A DNA stretch of 64,000 nucleotides from an uncultured Pelagibacteraceae bacterium (GTDB lineage: Bacteria; Pseudomonadota; Alphaproteobacteria; Pelagibacterales; Pelagibacteraceae), in assembly GCA_902551985.1 (NCBI GenBank), contig CACDFI010000003.1:62001-126000 (forward strand), given 5' to 3'. The notes below the pieces were generated by a model. That model was not told the DNA's origin, ran no database searches, and saw nothing but the letters and a program-made list of their open reading frames with translations. How positions within the stretch are numbered: the stretch's first letter is position 1; each line of letters opens with the position of its first letter. A program made the position numbers and the translations under genes. Positions 1 to 8,323 of this stretch are shown one piece after another.

Positions 1-286
1 TTTCGTTAAATTTTAAAATTACAGGTGATTGATCATAAAAATTTAACCCACAAAGTATCGGACAATAATATCCTTTTGCTGTATTTGAAGGTGAAATTTC
101 TCCAATATTTTCAAAGTTACTAATATTATAAATTTTAAAGTATTGGTTAAGATTTTTAAGTCCTGGCAAACCAAACATCTCAAGCAATCTTATATTTTTT
201 CCAACTTCCTCAGAAATACCCCATGAAAAACCTTTAGCCTTAGTTGCTCTTTTAATTGTAGTTTCTATTTCGCTATAACTTCTCAT
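1..286 (-). CDS. DUF3726-like protein, N-terminal part only
   Basis: This leftward gene runs off the left edge; about 95 N-terminal residues are visible. It starts MRSYSEIETTIKRA and continues with KGFSWGISEEVGKNIR and later GYYCPILCGL. The pattern of an initial short helix, a Ser-Trp-Gly motif and a Glu-Glu-x-Gly-Lys helix is what I remember of the DUF3726 family, which has no known biochemical role. The start ATG at 284-286 lies 6 nt after the stop of the 550-residue gene, so it is the third gene of a leftward operon led by the M19-dipeptidase-like gene. No signal peptide or membrane segment is visible in this part. The assignment is from memory of the family pattern and is moderate at best. 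Confidence 0.5.
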   Translation of the reverse strand, partial: MRSYSEIETTIKRATKAKGFSWGISEEVGKNIRLLEMFGLPGLKNLNQYFKIYNISNFENIGEISPSNTAKGYYCPILCGLNFYDQSPVILKFNE

Positions 287-292
287 ACGAAA

Positions 293-1945
293 TTAACTAT
301 ACATCCAATAATTATCAAAATTTGAGAGTTCTGATGGCAAAGGTGCGCCCTGAAACATGCAAATACGTAACCACTTGTCTGATCTAGGATCAAATTTTAT
401 TGCACCAAAAAAAGACAACTTAAGTCTTAACATATCAATAGGCATTAATTTAGAACCAATTGTATTATCTTGAATTTCTGCATAAGGACATTTTTCAGAA
501 ATAAATACTCTTCTTACTACATGTCTTAAATGATTATTATCCAATAAAAATTTTCCAATTTTGGAACTATTTTTTTTTGTGAATACTATGTCATAAAGCT
601 TTTTGATATCCCTTGCGATTGCAAGTGGTTGTTCTAAATTTGATCCATCATCAATATACCTATCCCCTATTCTTGGCTCCTCTTTATTTTTTGAAATAAA
701 CCAGAAATTTTTATTATTTTCTTCCTTACTAAAATCAATTTTCAAAATTTCAGAGTAATTCTTTTCAATTATATTTCTTAAATCCTCGATAGTTCTTTCA
801 ACAGGAATATTGAAGTATTTTTCTTCATTTGAACTCATTTTAGATACTAAAGGATCTACTATTTTATCATATGGCTCCATCATCATAGAAACAATATACT
901 CAATACACTCATCATTTAAATTCTCCTCAGCCCACATATAAATATTATTAAATTGATAAGAATTTTCAAATTTAAACTCATCTTTCATAAATTTTATAAA
1001 TTTTTTTAAATCAAATATTAAATTTTTAATTTTTTCTTTTTGAAATTCACTGTCAGTATGCCAGCTGGTAATATTTTTTAGTGATTTAATTAAACACTGA
1101 TAAAAAATATCTAAATCATTTTTAGAAACTTTTTCTATTTCTCTTATTTTTTTTAAAACTGTTTCTCTAGCAGTTATCCAGTTATTAAGTAAAGTGGGAT
1201 GGTTTACTATAAATGGTGCCATGCCAAGTCCTGTAGAATTTCCTATACCTAGAGTTCTGCTGATATTGTTATCCAGTTCAACAGCGTTTTTAGGACTTAT
1301 ACTTTTTGCAATATGGTTAACTTGGTCAAATGTAAATTGTCTAACTAAATAAACCAACATCATCTCTAGTCTAAATGGCCCACAAATTTCATCCCTATTT
1401 TTAATCCTAAATCTATCAGCTAAACCAAATTTACCAGATCCATATACTGCAGTGGTTCTATAAAGATAACCAACTTTAGATATAAATTCTTTATCTGGTT
1501 GTTGACCTTTCGATAAATTTTCAACTACATGATTAAACAACCTGACAGATTTATTAGCTCTTGATAGGGTTAGTTCTTTATAAGATAACCTTCCGACCTC
1601 TTGTTTAGGGACATTATTACTAAGTCTATCAACATCTTCTTTTGTTGGAATTCCATCAAATAGAGTAAATGCAGCATCCCATTTAGTGGCAATAACTCTA
1701 TCTGATCTTTCATCATCCTTAATTTCATTTGCAAAACAAATTAAAGAATAAGTTTTTTTTTCTTTAGTGAAAGAATAAATTGCTCTTCCAAATCCTTTGT
1801 CATTTAATTGAAATAGGTCTCTACTATATTTCCAATCTTTAAACTCTTTTAAGAAAGATCTCAAAAAAGAGAGTTTTGATTGATGAAAAGAACCAAGTTT
1901 AGATAACTTCATCAGGAATTTAGGGTCTCTTAACTTAATTTCCAT
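293..1945 (-). CDS. Uncharacterised 550-residue soluble protein
   Basis: I do not recognise this protein. It is 550 residues long, lysine- and asparagine-rich as is usual for this genome, with no signal peptide, membrane span or P-loop. Distinctive stretches are a GSGKFGLADRFRIKNR segment near residue 170, a GNSTGLGMAPFIVNHP segment near residue 245, and a C-terminal segment with CMFQGAPLPSELSN. Well-kept Gly/Arg/Pro-rich islands between variable helices suggest an enzyme or ligand-binding protein rather than a structural one. Its start codon overlaps the stop of the upstream M19-like gene by one base (TAATG), and the DUF3726-like gene follows 6 nt after its stop. The three are therefore probably co-transcribed and may act in one pathway. 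No function is assigned. Confidence 0.75.
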   Translation of the reverse strand: MEIKLRDPKFLMKLSKLGSFHQSKLSFLRSFLKEFKDWKYSRDLFQLNDKGFGRAIYSFTKEKKTYSLICFANEIKDDERSDRVIATKWDAAFTLFDGIPTKEDVDRLSNNVPKQEVGRLSYKELTLSRANKSVRLFNHVVENLSKGQQPDKEFISKVGYLYRTTAVYGSGKFGLADRFRIKNRDEICGPFRLEMMLVYLVRQFTFDQVNHIAKSISPKNAVELDNNISRTLGIGNSTGLGMAPFIVNHPTLLNNWITARETVLKKIREIEKVSKNDLDIFYQCLIKSLKNITSWHTDSEFQKEKIKNLIFDLKKFIKFMKDEFKFENSYQFNNIYMWAEENLNDECIEYIVSMMMEPYDKIVDPLVSKMSSNEEKYFNIPVERTIEDLRNIIEKNYSEILKIDFSKEENNKNFWFISKNKEEPRIGDRYIDDGSNLEQPLAIARDIKKLYDIVFTKKNSSKIGKFLLDNNHLRHVVRRVFISEKCPYAEIQDNTIGSKLMPIDMLRLKLSFFGAIKFDPRSDKWLRICMFQGAPLPSELSNFDNYWMYS

Positions 1946-2913
1946 TAATTAATTCCTTTATAAAAATTAAACCAATTGTTTCCTAAAATATCATTTACTT
2001 CATTTTCATTAAAACCTATTTTTTTCAATCCTTTTTCTAAATTACTAAACCCTCTTGCGTCAATAAACCATTCAGGTTGATTAGGAAATTCAGGTTTACT
2101 TTTGCTTCCCTCGCCATAATTTTTTGTTTTACTCCAAGTTCCATTCCTCATCCACTCAACGATACTATCTGGTTGATTTAAACAAAGGTCAGAACCAATG
2201 CCTATATTTTTTACTCCCATTATTTCAACAGTTTTTGCAACCATTTCACAAAAGCTATCTAATTTACAATTCGTTCCATCTTTTAGATGATGTGCATACA
2301 AAGAAAGCCCAAGCATTCCTCCACTGTTTGATAAATGTTTTAAAAGTTTTTCAGATTTATTTCTTAAAGCACTATGCCAAAAAGATGGATTAGCATGAGT
2401 AATCGCAATTGGTTTTTCGCTAATGTCTATAGCATCTAATGTACTTTTTTCACCTGAATGCGACATATCAATAACTATTCCAATTCTATTCATTTCTTTT
2501 ATAGCTTCTCTGCCAAAATTTGTAACACCAGAATCGTTTTTTTCATAACATCCTGTAGCTAAAAGAGATTGGTTATTATAAGTAAGTTGCATAAATCTGC
2601 ATCCATGATTATGAACTTTCTCAATTAAATTAATATCATCCTCAATTGGAGAACAGTTTTGAAAGCCAAAAAATATTGCAGTTTTATTTTCTGACTTTGC
2701 CTTTATAATATCTTCAAAAGTTTTTCCCAAAAATATTAGATCTGAATTTTCATTAAGTAAGTTATCCCATTCTTTCAATTTAATTAAAAATTCATCATAG
2801 TCTTCATGATATACTACTGTTGCATGTACTGCGTTCAGTCCAGCATCTCTGTTGATTTTAAAAATATCTCTTGACCAGTTGCAATATTGAAGATTATCAA
2901 TTCGATAATTCAT
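1945..2913 (-). CDS. M19 (membrane dipeptidase)-like amidohydrolase with incomplete zinc site
   Basis: The fold family is clear from DMSHSG (near residue 155), ITHANP (near 175), the ALRNKSE arginine motif, GIGSDL (near 240) and the C-terminal ILGNNW. These correspond to the two histidine ligands, the substrate-binding arginine, the catalytic-site aspartate and the closing LGGN-type motif of M19 dipeptidases. However, the N-terminal His-x-Asp zinc motif is absent (the position reads RIDNLQYCNW), and the bridging glutamate of the GxEG motif is glutamine (GFQNCSP). Usual M19 enzymes hydrolyse dipeptides with a binuclear zinc site, so this one may bind one metal or do other chemistry. No signal peptide is seen. 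The start is taken at the internal ATG because homologues as I remember them begin at this RIDNLQY segment; an ATG 12 nt upstream is also possible. First gene of a three-gene leftward operon. Confidence 0.8.
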   Translation of the reverse strand: MNYRIDNLQYCNWSRDIFKINRDAGLNAVHATVVYHEDYDEFLIKLKEWDNLLNENSDLIFLGKTFEDIIKAKSENKTAIFFGFQNCSPIEDDINLIEKVHNHGCRFMQLTYNNQSLLATGCYEKNDSGVTNFGREAIKEMNRIGIVIDMSHSGEKSTLDAIDISEKPIAITHANPSFWHSALRNKSEKLLKHLSNSGGMLGLSLYAHHLKDGTNCKLDSFCEMVAKTVEIMGVKNIGIGSDLCLNQPDSIVEWMRNGTWSKTKNYGEGSKSKPEFPNQPEWFIDARGFSNLEKGLKKIGFNENEVNDILGNNWFNFYKGIN

Positions 2914-2999
2914 ATTAAAACACATTATAATTATTACAAATTTTGTCGACTAGTTTTAATTTTAAGACTATATTGATTATATTAATTCAAAAACTTAGC

Positions 3000-3494
3000 A
3001 TGAAAAAGAAAAGATATAGTCACAGAGTATCCATTGTAATGGGAAGCAAATCTGACTATTCCACAATGAAATTATGTGAAAAAACTCTTAAATTACTAAA
3101 AGTTAATTATGAAACTTATATTGTTTCTGCTCACAGAACACCTGAGAGAATGTTCAATTATGCAAAATCAGCAGAGTCGAGAAACATTAATGTTATTATT
3201 GCAGGCGCAGGTGGATCTGCACATTTACCTGGCATGATTGCTGCATTAACAAGAATACCAGTAATAGGCGTTCCTATTGAAAGTAAAAAACTAAAAGGTC
3301 TAGATAGTCTTTTATCTATAGCCCAAATGCCTAAAGGTATTCCGGTTGGAACAGTTGCCATAGGAACTGATGGTGCAATCAATGCTGCATTGTACGCAGC
3401 ATCTATAATTTCTAATTTTGATCCTAAAATTAAAAACAGCTTAATAAAATGGAGATCTAAACAATCTAAATCTGTTAAGAAAAAACCAAATTAA
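3000..3494 (+). CDS. purE: N5-carboxyaminoimidazole ribonucleotide mutase PurE
   Basis: PurE converts N5-CAIR to CAIR in de novo purine synthesis in the cytoplasm. The start [20 protein letters not shown] carries the MGSKSD nucleotide-binding loop. It is followed by SAHRTPE, the [11 protein letters not shown] motif and a GVP segment, all hallmarks of class I PurE. The length from this ATG is 164 residues, as expected. A longer reading from a TTG at 2943 adds a hydrophobic tail not seen in the family and was not used. purK begins immediately after the stop codon, so the two enzymes are translated as a pair. The gene is divergent from the M19-like gene, and the short gap between them should hold both promoters. 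Confidence 0.95.
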   Translation: MKKKRYSHRVSIVMGSKSDYSTMKLCEKTLKLLKVNYETYIVSAHRTPERMFNYAKSAESRNINVIIAGAGGSAHLPGMIAALTRIPVIGVPIESKKLKGLDSLLSIAQMPKGIPVGTVAIGTDGAINAALYAASIISNFDPKIKNSLIKWRSKQSKSVKKKPN

Positions 3495-4538
3495 ATGAAA
3501 AATCCTATTTTAGGAATTATAGGTGGAGGTCAACTTGGAAGTTTGCTGTCAGTAGCTGCTAAGAAAATTGGCATTAAAACTGTTATTTTAAGCGATGATG
3601 AGAATGCGCCAGCTAAAAACTTTACAGAAAAATTCATATTTGGAAAATATGATAGCAAATCAATTACTCAGGAATTTATCGATAGTGTCGATTTAGTTAC
3701 TTACGAATTTGAAAATATTCCATTTGATATTCTTCAAAGTATTAATAATGAAAAAACAGTTTTGCCTAAACCTGAGATTAATAATTTAATCCAAAATAGA
3801 TTGACAGAGAAAAATTTTCTCAATGATATAAATATTCAAACTACCCAATACGTTTCTATAAAAAATATAGACGAATTAAAAGAAAATGAAAATTTTTTGC
3901 CAGGATTGCTAAAAACAACTACATTAGGATATGATGGGAAAGGTCAATACAAATTAAATAGCAAAAAGGATATATCTAATGAGATAGATTTTTCTAAAGA
4001 ATACATATTAGAAAAATTTATTAGTTTAAAAAAAGAAATATCTGTTATCATTACAAGATTTGGTAATCAAAAATATGAAATATATGAACCAATTGAAAAT
4101 GTTCATGAAGACCAAATTTTAAAGCACTCTAAAATCCCTGCAGATGTTTCGAAAGCAATTATAATTAAATCCACTGAGTGGTCAAAAAAAATTGTAGAGG
4201 ATTTAGATTATATTGGAACATTATGTGTAGAGTTTTTTATTGACAAAAATGATAATTTATATGCTAACGAAATAGCTCCCAGAGTCCATAACTCGGGACA
4301 TTTGACAATTAATTCTCACAATATAAGTCAATTTGAAAATCATGTTAGAGCTGTATGTGGTTTAGAAAAAATTAAAACAAAGAAAATATATAATGCCAAA
4401 ATGATAAATTTAATAGGTGATGATATTTTAATATATAGAGACAAAAAATTTTCTGAGAACGAATTCTTTTATGACTATCTTAAAAAAGATATTAAAAATA
4501 AAAGAAAAATGGGTCATGTAACAATCATTGAAAAATAA
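3495..4538 (+). CDS. purK: 5-(carboxyamino)imidazole ribonucleotide synthase PurK
   Basis: PurK is an ATP-grasp enzyme that carboxylates AIR to N5-CAIR, the substrate of the preceding gene product. The sequence opens with the GIIGGGQLGSLLS dinucleotide-like loop and contains TYEFENIP (near residue 72), TTTLGYDGKGQYKL (near 145), a VEFFIDKNDNLYANEIAPRVHNSGH block (near 250, shared with the family) and a GRA-like HVRAVCGL segment. The length of 347 residues is normal, though the C-terminal domain is compact. The start codon directly abuts the purE stop with no spacer, a strongly coupled arrangement. It ends 4 nt before the convergent SRAP gene. Confidence 0.95.
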   Translation: MKNPILGIIGGGQLGSLLSVAAKKIGIKTVILSDDENAPAKNFTEKFIFGKYDSKSITQEFIDSVDLVTYEFENIPFDILQSINNEKTVLPKPEINNLIQNRLTEKNFLNDINIQTTQYVSIKNIDELKENENFLPGLLKTTTLGYDGKGQYKLNSKKDISNEIDFSKEYILEKFISLKKEISVIITRFGNQKYEIYEPIENVHEDQILKHSKIPADVSKAIIIKSTEWSKKIVEDLDYIGTLCVEFFIDKNDNLYANEIAPRVHNSGHLTINSHNISQFENHVRAVCGLEKIKTKKIYNAKMINLIGDDILIYRDKKFSENEFFYDYLKKDIKNKRKMGHVTIIEK

Positions 4539-4542
4539 TATC

Positions 4543-5163
4543 TTAAATTTGTTGAATTAATGAGGCGCTATTATTTGTTGGTTTATTGACATCCTTAGAT
4601 ATTTCATGAAAAGTCAAACTTACTTTGTTACACTCTTTTAAAAAAGTTGAACCAAAATGTTCGATGTTTAAATATTTATCTATATCTTTTTCATAAAGTA
4701 TTACTGGTTGTCTATGATGAATTTCTGAAATATTTTGGCTTGCTTCCTCAGTTATCATACAAAATTGGCCTTCATCGTAAATTGCAGCTATAAAAATTGT
4801 CTTTTTATCATTTCTGAAAAAATAATATGGAATTTTGTTATCTTTTGTTCTTTTCCATTCATAGAAGCCATCGGCAACAACTACACATCTTTGCATTTTA
4901 ATAAGTTTTTTAAATGAGACCTTTTCATCGATTGTTTCTAATCTTGCATTTATCAAAGCTTTAAAGTCTTTCTGTTTTGCCCAAGATGGAATAATTCCCC
5001 ATTTAAGATTTTCAACAGTATTACCGTTTTTATATTTCTTGACCACAGGAAGATTTTGATATGGATGTGCATTATAATTATCACTGTCTTGAACATTAAT
5101 CGCAGTTTTCACGATATTTTTTGTTTTTGTAACAGCATTCGTAACTACGTATCTTCCACACAT
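4543..5163 (-). CDS. yedK: SRAP-domain protein (YedK/HMCES family)
   Basis: SRAP proteins crosslink to abasic sites in single-stranded DNA through the amino-terminal cysteine after removal of Met1, protecting stalled forks. The N-terminus MCGRYVV provides Cys2. Other family marks are LKWGIIPSW near residue 54, INARLETIDEK near 72, VVADGFYEWKR near 94 (the YEW motif) and the HHRQPVIL histidine motif near 147. The length of 206 residues is typical. The gene runs leftward between purK (4 nt away, convergent) and the GNAT gene (divergent, sharing a gap of about 47 nt). It is a single-gene unit with no sign of degeneration. Confidence 0.92.
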   Translation of the reverse strand: MCGRYVVTNAVTKTKNIVKTAINVQDSDNYNAHPYQNLPVVKKYKNGNTVENLKWGIIPSWAKQKDFKALINARLETIDEKVSFKKLIKMQRCVVVADGFYEWKRTKDNKIPYYFFRNDKKTIFIAAIYDEGQFCMITEEASQNISEIHHRQPVILYEKDIDKYLNIEHFGSTFLKECNKVSLTFHEISKDVNKPTNNSASLIQQI

Positions 5164-5210
5164 ATATTTAATATTGGTTTAATTTGTTTTTCGATTATAT
5201 GTTCTTCAAA

Positions 5211-5669
5211 ATGATTAAATCAATAGAAAATAACTTTGATAACCCACAGGTAAATGAACTTCTTAGAATTCATTTTATTGAATTAAGATCTGTATCGCCA
5301 GAGGGTAGTTCACATGTATTAGATGTGCAAGGTTTGAGAGTTCCCAGCATAAAATTTTGGAGTTTATGGGAGAATAATGATTTAATTGGATGCGGAGCTT
5401 TAAAAACCCTTTCAGAAGAACATGGGGAATTTAAGTCAATAAGGGTCGCAGACAAATTTAGGAAAAAAAGATATGGAGAAAAAATTATCACACATTTAAT
5501 AGATAAATCAAAAAAAATTGGAATTAAAAAATTAAGTGTTGAAACAGGAGCTGGAGATTTTTTTGCCCCAGCAAGAAAATTATTTAAAAATTTTGGATTC
5601 AAAAAATGCAAACCTTTTGCACATTACAAAGAGGATCCAAATTCGTGTTATTATAATTTAAATTTGTAA
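5211..5669 (+). CDS. GNAT family N-acetyltransferase
   Basis: A 152-residue GNAT acyltransferase that would transfer an acetyl group from acetyl-CoA to an unknown small molecule or amine. The acetyl-CoA-binding region is visible as FKSIRVADKFRKKRYGEKI, matching the R/Q-x-x-G-x-G/A loop in position, followed by LSVETGAGDFFAPARKLFKNFGF, the usual helix and the tail GF motif. The start is placed at the ATG of MIKSIENNFDN because related proteins begin near this point; an ATG at 5199 and a TTG at 5184 are alternatives. The next gene starts 4 nt after the stop, so they are likely co-transcribed. Substrate unknown. Confidence 0.85.
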   Translation: MIKSIENNFDNPQVNELLRIHFIELRSVSPEGSSHVLDVQGLRVPSIKFWSLWENNDLIGCGALKTLSEEHGEFKSIRVADKFRKKRYGEKIITHLIDKSKKIGIKKLSVETGAGDFFAPARKLFKNFGFKKCKPFAHYKEDPNSCYYNLNL

Positions 5670-5673
5670 TTTC

Positions 5674-6114
5674 ATGAAAAAAAATTTAGCTAAACCCTAT
5701 ATACTTTATGTTGCTGAGGTTATTTATTTAGCAATAAGTGAAATTAAAAGTAAAGAGCGGAATATAAGCAATATTGATGCTATGGAAAGATTCATGGGTT
5801 CACCATTATATGAAAAAATAAGTAGTGGTAAGTATCATGATGATTGGTTTGAAGAGTTAAAAAAAAATAATTATATTGATATTAATTCTGGCGAAAAAAT
5901 TTCTGCAGAAGTAATCCGGCTTTTAAATCTTCAAAAAGAAGCAATGATGAAGCAATTAATTAAATTTCCTGATTTATACTATGCAAAAAGCCATTTTCCT
6001 TTAGATATTTCTCAAAGAGCTATTAACCATTTGTGGAGAGTGTGTGAAAGTTACGAGTTGTGGTGTAATGAAACAAAGAATACTAAGTTAATAAAATTAA
6101 ACATAATTGAATAA
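5674..6114 (+). CDS. Uncharacterised small soluble protein
   Basis: A 146-residue predicted soluble, mainly helical protein that I do not recognise. It begins MKKNLAKPYILYVAEVIY and contains conserved-looking tryptophan and cysteine positions in HLWRVCESYELWCNE near residue 120. There is no signal peptide, metal motif or nucleotide-binding loop. It sits 4 nt after the GNAT gene and 4 nt before the ATG of the MFS gene, so it belongs to a three-gene rightward operon. Codon use and base composition match the neighbours. It may be lineage-specific; no function is proposed. Confidence 0.7.
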   Translation: MKKNLAKPYILYVAEVIYLAISEIKSKERNISNIDAMERFMGSPLYEKISSGKYHDDWFEELKKNNYIDINSGEKISAEVIRLLNLQKEAMMKQLIKFPDLYYAKSHFPLDISQRAINHLWRVCESYELWCNETKNTKLIKLNIIE

Positions 6115-6118
6115 TTTT

Positions 6119-7732
6119 ATGAATCAAATTTCCAAATTTATCGACTCCACTTTACTAGATTTAGGAAGACAATTTAAACTATCTTATTTACCACCTTTAA
6201 TGATTTATCTTGCAGCTGGAATTTCAGGTTTAACAGGAATAGTGGGTACATTTTTTGTTAAAGATTATCTAAATTTATCAGCAGCTTTTCTTGCTGGGCT
6301 AGGGTTTTGGGCTGGTATCCCTTGGGCACTAAAAATGCCATTAGGTCATTTAGTAGATCTAATTTGGAACAAAAAAAATTATATGGTTTATGTAGGAGCT
6401 ACACTAATTGGTTTAAGCTTATTGATAATGTATGGATTAATTATCCATACAGAATGGATGTCCACAATTCTAAAAGTAGAAACTTGGTTTGTAATAAGTG
6501 TTCTTTTAGCTCCCATTGGTTATGTGGTTCAAGATGTTGTTGCAGATGCAATGACAGTAGAAGCTGTTCCAATTGTTAATGAAGAAGGTCAAAAATTTTC
6601 ACAAGATCAGATTAAAACAATGCATACTACAATGCAGACACTTGGACGATTTGCAATTATCGGTGGCACTGTTCTAGTTGCTTTAGTAAATGTAATCTTA
6701 TTTAAAGGCGTAGATAGTTTAGAGCAAGCGGACAAAATAGAGCTCTATGGCTCAATTTATATTTATGCACTAGTAATACCATTTGTTTCAATTTTAGGAG
6801 TAATTTTTGCTAACTATCTTAAAAATAAAAAAAAAAATAAATTAATTGGTCAGGGTTTAGTCGGTAACGAAGATAATTACGAACATGAAAAAACAGAGAT
6901 TAATTGGTGGATTTTAGGTGGTAGTTTAATTTTTGTAATTTTTACACTCAGCGTTGGCTCCTTCGGAGTTCCTTTTGCTCAAGAGATAGTTTTTTTAGGA
7001 TCTATGGTAATTATTTTGTTCCTGATGAGTAAATTGATAAAAGAACTGCCTCAAAATTTAAGATCTACGATTGTCGGGACGGCTGTGATTATATTCGTAT
7101 TTAGAGCAATGCCAGGTCCAGGTCCAGGACTATCTTGGTTTGAAATAGATGAACTAAAATTTAATGAGCAGTTTTTTTCTATATTATCACTACTAGCTTC
7201 GGTCTTAACATTGTTAGGAATTATTTTGCTTAGACCTTTTATGTCAAATAATTCTATAGCAAAAATCATTGTAGTTTTGTCAATCGCTGGTGCAATATTG
7301 TTTTTGCCAAGTGTTGGGATGTATTACGGATTTCACAATTGGACTTCATCAATAACAAATGGAATTGTTGATGCTAAATTTATTGCACTAATTAATACAG
7401 CTTTAGAGTCACCTTTAGGTCAGGTCTCAATGATACCTTTACTAGCATGGATTGCTAAAAATGCGCCTTCGCACTTAAAAGCAACTTTTTTTGCAGTTTT
7501 TGCGTCTTTTACAAATTTGGCGCTATCAGCAAGTGCTTTAGGAACAAAATATTTAAATGAAATTTACACAATTACTCGTGAAGTCAAAGATAAACTGACT
7601 AATGCAATATTGACGACTGCTGACTACTCAGAATTGGGAATATTGTTAATAACTGTAACATTGCTGACTTTAATTTTACCAATTTTATTCGTATTTATTA
7701 TTCAAAAAACAAGATTTAAAACTTTAGAATAG
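6119..7732 (+). CDS. BT1 / folate-biopterin-type MFS transporter
   Basis: A polytopic inner-membrane protein of about 537 residues with around twelve hydrophobic segments. The key motif is VVQDVVADAMTVEAV near residue 140, resembling the DVVADA motif of the folate-biopterin transporter (BT1) branch of the major facilitator superfamily, together with GFWAGIPWALKMPLG near residue 65. The ATG of MNQISKF, 4 nt after the previous stop, is chosen over an overlapping TTG at 6107. Substrates of bacterial members are mostly unknown; folates, pterins or amino acids are possible. Downstream and convergent are the sarcosine-oxidase-type operon and then formate-tetrahydrofolate ligase, which use folate cofactors. 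This makes a pterin/folate substrate attractive but unproven. Confidence 0.75.
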   Translation: MNQISKFIDSTLLDLGRQFKLSYLPPLMIYLAAGISGLTGIVGTFFVKDYLNLSAAFLAGLGFWAGIPWALKMPLGHLVDLIWNKKNYMVYVGATLIGLSLLIMYGLIIHTEWMSTILKVETWFVISVLLAPIGYVVQDVVADAMTVEAVPIVNEEGQKFSQDQIKTMHTTMQTLGRFAIIGGTVLVALVNVILFKGVDSLEQADKIELYGSIYIYALVIPFVSILGVIFANYLKNKKKNKLIGQGLVGNEDNYEHEKTEINWWILGGSLIFVIFTLSVGSFGVPFAQEIVFLGSMVIILFLMSKLIKELPQNLRSTIVGTAVIIFVFRAMPGPGPGLSWFEIDELKFNEQFFSILSLLASVLTLLGIILLRPFMSNNSIAKIIVVLSIAGAILFLPSVGMYYGFHNWTSSITNGIVDAKFIALINTALESPLGQVSMIPLLAWIAKNAPSHLKATFFAVFASFTNLALSASALGTKYLNEIYTITREVKDKLTNAILTTADYSELGILLITVTLLTLILPILFVFIIQKTRFKTLE

Positions 7733-7735
7733 TTT

Positions 7736-8323
7736 CTAGATACATTTATAGCCATATTCTAGTGAAGCATCAGTTATTGAGTGGTACATAGATTCTCCAA
7801 AACTACGAAGTGAAAAAATTCTAGCTTTTTCAGGATCATCTTCAACCATATCAACTAATAAAGATACTCCGTTATATGATGAGTTGATGCACATATTTTT
7901 ACTAAATATATTGAAATTAAACGGACAACCTTTTTTTAAAACCTCTTTAACATTAGGTCCTTCTATTTCTATAATTGCTTTTGAGTGTGAGAGATCTGTA
8001 ACAGCAAAGTCGCTATCATTAAAATTTTTTAAAATTTCGCTAAAAAGTTCTTTTTTTTCGGAAACAACAAGCCAATTGTTTGGTGAATTCCACAATATTC
8101 TTAAATTTTCATTAGCGACAACTTTTTGTGCTTCATTAACAAATTGCAAATTATTAAATTTTATATCATTTATTTTAATTGAAGAATTTTTGTACTGAAC
8201 TATTTGAACAATTAATAAATTTTTTAACTCGGAAATTTTCAATAATTCATTTTCAGTTTTATTTTCAAAATTTCCATAGGAGCCCTCTGAATGAATGTTC
8301 TGCAAAGGTGATATCATCGTCAT
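7736..8323 (-). CDS. soxG: Sarcosine oxidase-type gamma subunit (SoxG/MgdD)
   Basis: The 195-residue gamma subunit of the heterotetrameric sarcosine oxidase family, last gene of the leftward soxB-D-A-G set. It begins MTMISPLQNI, has an LRILWNSPNNWLVV segment (the W-x-x-P-x-x-W-L pattern of the family near residue 75), a DLSHSKAIIEIEGPNVKEVL stretch resembling the start of GcvT-type folate-binding folds, and a C-terminal ARIFSLRSFGESMYH typical of SoxG. Its start overlaps the soxA stop by 4 nt, indicating translational coupling and stoichiometric assembly. The same architecture forms N-methylglutamate dehydrogenase (MgdD), so the complex could act on sarcosine or N-methylglutamate. Confidence 0.88.
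   Translation of the reverse strand: MTMISPLQNIHSEGSYGNFENKTENELLKISELKNLLIVQIVQYKNSSIKINDIKFNNLQFVNEAQKVVANENLRILWNSPNNWLVVSEKKELFSEILKNFNDSDFAVTDLSHSKAIIEIEGPNVKEVLKKGCPFNFNIFSKNMCINSSYNGVSLLVDMVEDDPEKARIFSLRSFGESMYHSITDASLEYGYKCI

Noticed and set aside
2943..2999. Upstream TTG extension of purE
   Set aside because: The added 19 residues are hydrophobic, absent from PurE proteins, and the ATG at 3000 gives the standard length.
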